Shown: in pieces, positions 56,401 to 64,000 of the stretch
Layout: each line of letters starts with the position of its first letter
Position numbering within the stretch: the stretch's first letter is position 1
Origin: Halocafeteria seosinensis
Lineage: Eukaryota; Sar; Bigyra; Bicosoecida
Length of the DNA stretch: 64,000 bases
Assembly: GCA_001687465.1 (NCBI GenBank)
Contig: LVLI01000905.1
Span: 1 to 64,000 of the forward strand
Reading direction: 5' to 3'
Program-made: the position numbers and the translations under genes
Notes under the pieces: generated by a model
Told to the model about the DNA's origin: nothing
Database searches by the model: none
The model's input: only the letters and a program-made list of their open reading frames with translations

Positions 56401-59064
56401 GCTGGCCAGTTTGCAAGTGGAGCGGCCAATACCAATTGCTCTATTTGTGAATCGAATAAGTTCTCGAAAGAGGGACAGTCGTCTTGTATGCCCTGTGGAA
56501 ACGGAAGTGTACCGACCCAGAATTTAACGGATTGTGATGCATGCCCTGCGGGAAGGTATTCTGAGGAAACGATGGATCACTGCGCCGACTGTCTCCCCAA
56601 TACGTTCTCAAATTCCAATTTTAGTCGATGTCATACTTGTCCTTTAGGGAAGTATGCTCCGGTCCGATCAGGGAAGTGCTTCACATGTCCAGAAAAACCT
56701 GAAAATGCCCACTATTTGTCTCCAACCCCCTCCGCCTGCCCGACTCCCGCTCCTTCTCCAACTACTAGCCGCGGTGCTACCAGCTCTGCTACTGCGTCCG
56801 TTGCCCCTACAGCCTCAATGAGTTTGTCAGGTTCACCGTCTGTATCCCTGACGCCCTTCACATCATCGTTTTTTAAGCCTTCTATGAGTTTACCTGATGA
56901 AGAATTGTCCGTACCGAGGGGACGATCGATGTTCGAACTGTACGGGACCTCCCTTGATGTTGTGCATGACAGTTGTCAGTGGGAATGTGATGAGGGGTAT
57001 GTTGGAAAGGCAGTATGCTTGCCCCCCGCTCTACTTGGCGCTCATTATTTCGGAGGATGGACGGGTGTAGCTTCGTCTGCCGGAGTCCTTGCAGGGCTCC
57101 TCATTGTTGTTTTCTTGCTTTACCGTGCACGTCTCCGCCGTTCCAATGCATTTAGTATTTCTGCATTCAGCGTACGACCCCGTGATCTTGGGTCATTGAG
57201 CCAGCAAGTTGTATTTTCTCTTAAATTCCGAGAGCATGACTCTTCGACAGCTTATGATAACGACAAACAGTACTCCATGCCTCTGCTGGAAAAATCTGGT
57301 AGCAATCTTGGCAATAACGCTATTTCGCTGAACGGTGGAAGCGAAGCTTTGGTGCGAGAAACACACACCCCTGGGGACAATGAGGCTTGTTATGGCAATA
57401 GTAGCCCGCACCATTCCCGACGTTTTGGGCTGTCCGATAGCGATCTTCCTTACCATATCCATAGAATATATTTCCATGGCCGGAATTCAGCGACAAGTCC
57501 GTTCCGGCTCTCCTCAGGAGTGCCTGCAGAACTGCATGCGGTGCTCGTTGAGCCCGAACTGAAAGATTTTTCACGAAGTATCACAGAGCGTGCAAAACCA
57601 AAACAGTCAGAAGTTGTTCTGGAGAGGGCGATCGGGTATGTGTATAGGCCCTTACTTCATTTGTATTACCCCGTCCTGCGGGGAAAACGTATAAAGCAGC
57701 TGGAGGATACCCACAGTGAATATGGCCACGGTATGCTAAGAAATGCCAGAGCCCGGGCAGCCGGCGATCGCGTACGATTTGGAAAATCCGACGATTTGAC
57801 GCTAGCTTGGTTTGATTTTCTAATGCTTCCTGAAGGCGAGGATGTTGGCGGAGTTCAAGTAGGTCAACCAAGCTTACCGGTTGTCCTTGTTTGCAGTGGG
57901 GATGGAACTTATAGCTGCCCCCTTCGTATGGATAGTGAAGATGCTCTAATTGCAGCAACCTTCCGAGCAATGATGAGTCCATGTTCACCCCGAAGACGAT
58001 ACATTAGAGCTGTCGAAGAGCTTTCTGGAGATCCCACCTCAGCGGACAAAAGTGTCGGAGATGGCACCACGGTGGAGAGCAAAGTCGATCTGGAATCTGT
58101 CGTCTGCTTTCCTATCTCCGAAATCAACTCGCGCCTTCGCGAACTTAATTCTGCAGACATGCTCAAGCCCAGTCGGTCTGTCTTTGTCGCGATGGCCCGT
58201 ATCCAGCGTCTTCTGAAAAGAGTGAATCAGAAGCTGAACAACTCGGATGGGCAACTGGTTCTGGGGGTTACATATACGTCTGCTTTGGACACAGAAGGCG
58301 AGAATGATTATAGTGACGAAGCCAGCTCTTTGCTAGGATTTGAAACCTCACCCCTTTCCCGGCCATGCTTGATAACTCTTCCTCGAGAAGCCGGCAGGCC
58401 TACTGCTCAAGGGCATTGGAAAACTTATTTGCCATATGGTTCTCGCATTCTTCCTGATTTCACTGGTGTTACTGAAGTGTGGTTCCCGTGCACATTTCAG
58501 TCTTACTCTCCTTGGCAAAACACAGGGACAGATCGCTTACCGCAATTGTTCTGCTACATTCTTGTGATGATCACCGTATTGGCAGATCTAGTTCTGGGAT
58601 ACGTATTCAACGCCACCCTTTGGAGTCTTTACCCGCGACTAGTGTATATAGTTATTGCTGTTCCGCCGCTAGCATTTGTTGTTTCTCCGTGGGCGACGAT
58701 GCTGGGACTGGGGACGTGCAGTTCACGTGTATTGAGAGCGGCCGTAGAGCTCCATGTCCACTCACTACTTGCTTGGTTGCTGGGGATTATCTTCTCAATC
58801 GCTGATGTGCTGAACGAAAACCAGTTCGGGTATTGGATTGGAGTTGGCCTTCCATTGATTTGGGTAGGTTTCAAGCTCCTTGTGATTAAGTTGACCAACG
58901 TATACGTCGGGTGGGTCGACAAAGTCAATGATCGGCAGAAAGAGTGGGCCAACGTACATTACCCACTTCTCAGAGAGTGCGTACAAGATGTTGTAGATGG
59001 AATAGCTTTTCCCTCTCCAGAAGATTCGCTGGTAGGTAGGTGTTATACTAAAGATGCTTCCTGA
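53462..59064 (+). CDS. Large Gly-rich, GCC2/GCC3-type Cys-rich membrane protein (copy 1)
   Basis: Exons 53462-53940 and 54003-59064 join in phase to 1846 residues. The ATG at 53462 was chosen because it begins a signal peptide (APVHLLLVLLLSLFPF). The lumenal/extracellular part has Gly-rich beta-helix-like segments (GGGHGGAGGADTNKHR; GNTGGGHGGRGGGTTGG) with many N-glycosylation sequons, then ~7 Cys-rich modules of the GCC2/GCC3 (ephrin-receptor-like) type (CPKGQFKQVDGSNQPCSQCP), a Ser/Thr/Pro mucin-like stretch, a Cys-knot-like WECDEGYVGKAVC and a membrane segment (ASSAGVLAGLLIVVFLLY, ~residue 1180). A ~480-residue cytosolic domain follows, then about four more membrane segments (LFCYILVMITVLADLVLGYV; SLLAWLLGIIFSIADVL). 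Plants and oomycetes have proteins of this layout; function is unknown. Ambiguous bases at 54525 and 55884. A GTAGGT near 59032 could splice to an alternative tail ending FRRKMDEPKR. Confidence 0.85.
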
Positions 59065-59928
59065 GCTCTGGGGAAAGGCCCTCGACCTTTCTTGAGCCAG
59101 TTTCGGAGAAAAATGGATGAACCAAAACGCTAACACATAGAGAATATACAACCGCAAGTACTGTAGTATCCTACATATACATGATTTCCGCTTTCTTTCA
59201 CTCGGTCTGTTTTTGCACGATTTTTGGCATCGTGTTTCCCATAGCACAATGCCACCGACCACTTATACTACCCTATACTGTAATATAATGTCCGTCCCTT
59301 TCCTTGAAATGCTGGCAAAACGAACCTGATGGGGCTTATGGAACCGTGGAGCGACTGAGCTTGTATGACAACAACTTCCAAAACTTGGACAGCATTACGT
59401 CATAGCTGACCCAACGGATCCCTCAAGTAAGTCATGGGACAATGCCTTCTGGCTACTGGTTGCGTTGGACGTTAATGGTAGAAAACTTACAGTAGGTTTC
59501 ATGACTCTGTCATCCCACAATAAATAAATAGAGCGGAACTGAATACTACAGTACAGTACAACCTGCTGCATTCATTCGTACAACAATTATCAGTTTTGAA
59601 TGGTTCGACAAAATTATGCCGTTGCAGCAGATTCTGCGTCGCAAGAATATCGTGTTTGTAGCAAAGTACACCGCGCATGCTTCCCTCCACCATGACTTGA
59701 AACTATAAGTCTCTGAGGATTCCTGATTCCGTGAGAAGTGAATGCCATCTCCGCAGCCTCCGCTCCCCAGTTTGTGTATGAATTCCATCGGGTTTGTTTC
59801 GCTCTTTCCATAATCATCACAAGGATACACGATTGTAGCTTGGTGGAGGAGGAGCGTAGTCGGGGTGTATGTGCTATACAATGGAAAGAAAGCGCCGGAG
59901 GGACAGTCCCGGATCCGGGAGCACGTTA
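59065..59928. other. Intergenic stretch between tandem paralogues
   Basis: 864 bases. Short open frames on both strands (for example 59546-59881 minus) are not protein-like. It should contain the promoter of the second copy. Confidence 0.4.
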
Positions 59929-62900
59929 ATGAGCTTGTTTTTGCTTTATTTCATGCAATATGGACTTGCACGAACAGATGATGTGAACGATGTGAGTGTA
60001 AACACACGGAATGTGGATAGAAATGGGTATTGGGAGGTACACAGAGGGCGAAATAGCCTCCAATCGGGATATCAAGACCCCTGTAATACAGACTGTGAAG
60101 GGACAAATACGGCCATAGACCTCATTTTTCGCTCAACAAAGGGCAAAGCATACACCCCAGAACAGTGTGCTATAAACATCAATCCCCCAGAGCCTGGAAA
60201 CTCGAGCCATTTTAACCCGGCACAAGACCTGGAGACATGCGTTGTGGAGGACTTTGTGGGGCTTTTGGAGTTTTCCGATTACCATTTCATGCACAATGTG
60301 ACCTTTATTAACAGCACTGTCGTCTGCAAACAGTGCACCGATTCTTCCCTGAAGGACCCAATAACTTTGATGTTTTCGGCTGGAGGAAGTATAAGTTTGA
60401 CTCACTCGAGGATAATTGTTGTGAGTGCTAATTTTTCTGCGGAAGTGAATATCAATGTTGACAGCTACAGTACAATAAATGCGACGGCATTTGCAACAGA
60501 TAGTTTTTCTTCGATTGATACGAATGCATATGGGCTTGATGGAGGCGGTGGAGGACACGGTGGAGCAGGCGCGCCCGGCAAAACAAGTGATCACCCTGGT
60601 GGCGGCTACGATTTTGCGAGTGTGTCTCGCCCCTTTTCGTTCGGGGCACCAGCGTGTTCCTGTGGAGGAGGGAGAATAAGATTGAGTAGTGGAAATGCCA
60701 CTGTCATCGCAGGGACCATTGTTGCTGATGGAGGAATGAGCTCCGTTCAGAACTCAGGAGGAGCAGGAGCAGGCGGCTCTGTGTGGTTTACGGGCAACGT
60801 GACCAGTATAAAGCCACCGGGACTTGTTTCGGCCAGTGGAGGCAAGTCCAAGTACTGCGGTGGGGGAGGAGGTGGCATGGTTGCCCTTTCAACTAAATAC
60901 CGATCATCCTCCTCGGGGGTAGATGTCAGCGGTGGAAGTAGCGGAGGGCGGCAGGTTGCTTCCGGAGGCTCTGGTCTCATATACACATCATATTTGACAT
61001 GCGATTCAAACTCGCACAATGCTGGCGAAGACGGTAAATACGCCTCTTTTGAGGAAGCCAATTGCACCCTGCACAAAGAGTTGGAATGCCGAGCGTCTGG
61101 TGTCAACTCGCTTATCGCAGCGACCCCGATTGACAGTACACTTAACTTGAAGGGCCTCGATGTCTTGACGCTGACTTCTTGCGCGTGGAAAGCTCTTCAG
61201 TCGGGTATGCCAGGTCTCCGTGAGATATCTGTGGGGTCGTTTTCAATGATATCTTCGGATATTGCTCCTTCAGACAAGTATCCTCTCCTATTCAACGTTA
61301 CTAACGACATCACACTGAGGCAATCGTCGCGTATTCACATAGGTAATCCAGGCTCATCTATGACGTTCATTTCTGGGGCAAACATCACAGTTGCATCTTC
61401 AGTAATCGAAGCGGCCACCTTGGAGATCCACGCTTTGAAACTTGAAATAAAAAGCATTGGGTTTATCCATTTCGGAAAAGTGGCATATATCTCAACCGAA
61501 TCATTAATCTCTGAATCTGCCTTAACCCAGACTGATGTGCCATTCGTCGAAACCACAAATTTATACTTACACATTACAAACCTAACCATGTTGCCGGGAT
61601 CGTCTACCAGCGCCGGACGGATATTCATGTCTGTTAAGAAGAATGCTTGGATATATGGCCAAATTGTCGCCCGTGATCAGACCCGCGCTACAAGTGGTTC
61701 TTGCTCAGCCCCTCCGAAGAAAGAGCCGGTGATATATAATGCCACGTGCGATCTTGATGCAGGGACGTACAATGAAACTGCAAAGTATTCCATGTGGGCT
61801 ACTGTCCCCTTTCTATCAGTCAAAGACCAAGGTTCGTTAAGCGGACCGGCGGTGCGGATATGCGCACACATCGTTGAAGTGCAAGGAGGCAGTGTGTCTG
61901 TGGAGGGTACTGGCTGCAGCGCGGAACGAGGTCTGGGAGCAGGAGCTAGTAGTTCAGAGAGTGGAGGAGGGCACGGAGGAAAGGGCGGCCAGTCAGGCTC
62001 GAATCCCGGAGGAGATGCGTACGATAGCACAGTTTATCCTTACTACTTTGGGAGTGGTGGTGGTGGCCAAACAAATGGTGGAGCGGGAGGTGGCCTACTC
62101 TGGATAGAGAGTGATGCGATACTACTGAATGGCACGATAAGTGCTGCAGGAGCTAGCTCGAGCGCCAGAGGTGGCGGAGGGAGTGGTGGATCACTAATCC
62201 TGAGCACTTCTGTGCTGATGGGAACAGGAAGTCTCGACGTGTCGGGAGGGAAGGCACCGAATGGCGGAGGTGGAGGAGGAGGGATAATTAACATATTCTG
62301 GCTTCTGCAGGGACAGCACCGTAGCCAAGCTAGAAACATCGCATTGCACCTTGGTATAGTACCCGGAACACGGAATGTTTGGACGTCGTTCAGCACGGGG
62401 AGATATTTTCTGGGATACTTACTCCGCATTTTGAATGATTGCGTGAGACAAGCTGATCACCGTACTCGCCATGATCCGCAGTCACAGTTGGGGGCTATTG
62501 TAAGTTCGTGGATGTCAGACTTGCATGATTCCCAGAAACTGTGGGGCCTTTTGATTGAAGCTCGTGAATACTTATGGAAAAAGTTCCTTTCGTATCATCC
62601 TCTTCCTAAAGATCTTGCTCGTGCTGAGGTACGTGCTGTGGATGATTACGGAGGGGAACTTGAAGCTCCAACCCTACTCTTTATTATTTTAGAACGCGAA
62701 TTCAACCAACGCGACCCACCGTTTTTGAGAGAGGTTTACAGATCAGGGTTTTGGAGTGGAGCCTCAGGGTTCTCCGGTAAAGTTCTCGTCGAGGGGGGCC
62801 CGGGGTCTGCATCCGCAGGATCGAACGGCAGCAGTGGAAGAGTCTTCAGCGAACCATCGTGTGCTGTAGGACAAGAAGGGTTGCTATGCCATGCTTGTCC

Positions 62901-64000
62901 CAAAGGCAAATACAAAGCGGAATCCCAAAGTAATTCTGCTTGCTCACTGTGTTTGGCGGGCCGTTATGCTGCTTCTGAAGGAATGACGGAATGCGCGAGC
63001 TGCAGCGCAAACAACATTTCCGCCGCAGGTGCAAGCAGTTGCCAAACCTGTAATCATCAAATAGCCAATGCCAACCACACTCTCTGTACGAAATGCAAAC
63101 CCGGCTACGAGACATTGCATTGTACTGCCTGCCCGGCAGGTAAGTACAAATGGAACGTGGGCTACGGTGAATGTAAACTATGCCCAGAGGGGCAGTTCAG
63201 CAACAGCTCAGCAAGTACAAATTGCTCAAGTTGTCCGCTGAACCAAGTAGCAGAGAACCCAGGCTCTCCTTCATGCGAGTTCTGCCCCAAGGGAAGCATC
63301 CCTGAGAAGAATTTGACATCATGTGAAACTTGTCCAGCTGGAAAGTATGCCCCGGGGAAGACTAACGCCTGTCTTAAATGTCTCGCAAACACGTATTCCG
63401 TAGGCGGTGAGGATCACTGCCGAAGTTGTGGTCTAGGTCAATATGCCCCGGAGCTATCAGGAATATGTTTTCAGTGCCCGAGCAAACCCAAACGTGCAAA
63501 TTATTTGCATCCTACTCCTTCGAGCAGCTCGACTCCATCCAAGACCCCCACTGCTTCGAACACTCCAAGTACCAGCCGTAGCTCTAGCCACACCCCGACG
63601 TCCTGCCTGACACCCTCGGTCACTTTTTCTTGCACTGCAACACAGAGGGAGACGCCTACCAATACTCCAACTGTTTCGAGAAGCAACTCAGCTTCAATCA
63701 GCCCTGCCTATTCATTTTCCGCTAGGTCTAGGGAGTGGACGATTCTCCAAGCTGGAAGCCACCGGTCCAATATTCCTCAGCCACCGGTGCCATCGGGTAG
63801 CTGTGAATGGCAATGCGAAGCAGGATATCTAGAGCACGAATTGTGCCTTCCTCCGAGTAGTATTGGAGCTTACTATCTAGGAGGTTGGACTCCCATTGGC
63901 TCTTTTGCAGGATTTCTAGTTCTTTTACTGGTTGCATGCTTCCTTGCGCATTCCTATCTCGTCCGTCACAAGTGCCATTTTGCAACAAGCTCTCTTTTAG
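59929..64000 (+). CDS. Large Gly-rich, GCC2/GCC3-type Cys-rich membrane protein (copy 2, 3' end outside window)
   Basis: An uninterrupted frame of 1357 codons that is still open at the window edge. It starts with a short signal-like segment (MSLFLLYFMQYGLA) and follows copy 1 region by region: DCEGTNTAIDLIFRSTKGKA, DGGGGGHGGAGAPGKTSDHP, FSFGAPACSCGGGRIRLSSG, the ECRASGVNSLIAATPIDS block (copy 1: YCRSSGEDSLVAGTEIDE), the CSAERGLGAGASS Gly-rich block, Cys-rich GCC2/GCC3 modules (LLCHACPKGKYKAESQ onward), a Ser/Thr/Pro stretch (TPSSSSTPSKTPTASNTPS) and WQCEAGYLEHELCLPPSS before the membrane segment GSFAGFLVLLLVACFLAHSY. Between the Gly-rich region and the Cys-rich modules lies a ~150-residue charged insertion absent from copy 1 (62302-62748). 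The pair arose by tandem duplication. Confidence 0.85.
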   Translation, partial: MSLFLLYFMQYGLARTDDVNDVSVNTRNVDRNGYWEVHRGRNSLQSGYQDPCNTDCEGTNTAIDLIFRSTKGKAYTPEQCAININPPEPGNSSHFNPAQDLETCVVEDFVGLLEFSDYHFMHNVTFINSTVVCKQCTDSSLKDPITLMFSAGGSISLTHSRIIVVSANFSAEVNINVDSYSTINATAFATDSFSSIDTNAYGLDGGGGGHGGAGAPGKTSDHPGGGYDFASVSRPFSFGAPACSCGGGRIRLSSGNATVIAGTIVADGGMSSVQNSGGAGAGGSVWFTGNVTSIKPPGLVSASGGKSKYCGGGGGGMVALSTKYRSSSSGVDVSGGSSGGRQVASGGSGLIYTSYLTCDSNSHNAGEDGKYASFEEANCTLHKELECRASGVNSLIAATPIDSTLNLKGLDVLTLTSCAWKALQSGMPGLREISVGSFSMISSDIAPSDKYPLLFNVTNDITLRQSSRIHIGNPGSSMTFISGANITVASSVIEAATLEIHALKLEIKSIGFIHFGKVAYISTESLISESALTQTDVPFVETTNLYLHITNLTMLPGSSTSAGRIFMSVKKNAWIYGQIVARDQTRATSGSCSAPPKKEPVIYNATCDLDAGTYNETAKYSMWATVPFLSVKDQGSLSGPAVRICAHIVEVQGGSVSVEGTGCSAERGLGAGASSSESGGGHGGKGGQSGSNPGGDAYDSTVYPYYFGSGGGGQTNGGAGGGLLWIESDAILLNGTISAAGASSSARGGGGSGGSLILSTSVLMGTGSLDVSGGKAPNGGGGGGGIINIFWLLQGQHRSQARNIALHLGIVPGTRNVWTSFSTGRYFLGYLLRILNDCVRQADHRTRHDPQSQLGAIVSSWMSDLHDSQKLWGLLIEAREYLWKKFLSYHPLPKDLARAEVRAVDDYGGELEAPTLLFIILEREFNQRDPPFLREVYRSGFWSGASGFSGKVLVEGGPGSASAGSNGSSGRVFSEPSCAVGQEGLLCHACPKGKYKAESQSNSACSLCLAGRYAASEGMTECASCSANNISAAGASSCQTCNHQIANANHTLCTKCKPGYETLHCTACPAGKYKWNVGYGECKLCPEGQFSNSSASTNCSSCPLNQVAENPGSPSCEFCPKGSIPEKNLTSCETCPAGKYAPGKTNACLKCLANTYSVGGEDHCRSCGLGQYAPELSGICFQCPSKPKRANYLHPTPSSSSTPSKTPTASNTPSTSRSSSHTPTSCLTPSVTFSCTATQRETPTNTPTVSRSNSASISPAYSFSARSREWTILQAGSHRSNIPQPPVPSGSCEWQCEAGYLEHELCLPPSSIGAYYLGGWTPIGSFAGFLVLLLVACFLAHSYLVRHKCHFATSSLL

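Overview
The window is nuclear DNA of a flagellated eukaryote, most likely a protist. Genes lie on both strands, are packed a few tens to a few hundred bases apart, and are interrupted by many very short GT-AG introns (about 34-80 nt). TAA, TAG and TGA all behave as stops. Several products belong to motile cilia or tubulin modification (DRC3, a CFAP144/FAM183-like protein, a cytosolic carboxypeptidase, an armadillo/EF-hand-like protein). The short introns and the tandem Gly-rich/GCC2-GCC3 membrane proteins recall stramenopiles such as oomycetes, but nothing here fixes the lineage; that placement is inference. Three ambiguous bases (35750, 54525, 55884) point to a draft assembly.

Layout, left to right. 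2-5822: 3' end of a type I membrane protein gene, an ALR/Erv1 sulfhydryl oxidase (-), a decayed coding-like stretch, and a high-Mr thioredoxin reductase (+). 5886-13821: a very long armadillo-like protein with an EF-hand-like C-terminus (-). 14346-22676: a ZNF830-like protein (+), a CFAP144-like protein (-), a HNH-nuclease-like protein (-), an unrecognised basic protein (-) and a coiled-coil/Ser-rich protein (+). 22677-28641: a gene-poor stretch, Mediator subunit 31 (+) convergent with a putatively myristoylated ankyrin protein (-), and an unrecognised four-exon gene (+). 28899-33677: an intronless TPR protein with two arrays of near-identical repeats around an unrecognised core. 33913-38724: a coiled-coil protein and a polytopic membrane protein (both -). 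39535-53139: DRC3 (+), a hormone-sensitive-lipase-type hydrolase (+), a cytosolic carboxypeptidase (-) and the tRNA thiolase CTU1 (-). 53462-64000: two tandem paralogues of a large Gly-rich, Cys-rich membrane protein, the second running off the window.

There is no operon logic. Functional links are the ciliary theme, the thiol-redox pair (ALR and thioredoxin reductase) and basic gene expression (MED31, CTU1, ZNF830-like). The most unusual items are the TPR protein with its internal duplications and downstream remnant, the roughly 150-residue insertion in the second Gly-rich paralogue, the membrane-anchored ALR, the Cys-type high-Mr thioredoxin reductase, and the repeated 34-35 nt introns. Where the exons could be joined by hand with all phases consistent, the entry says so.
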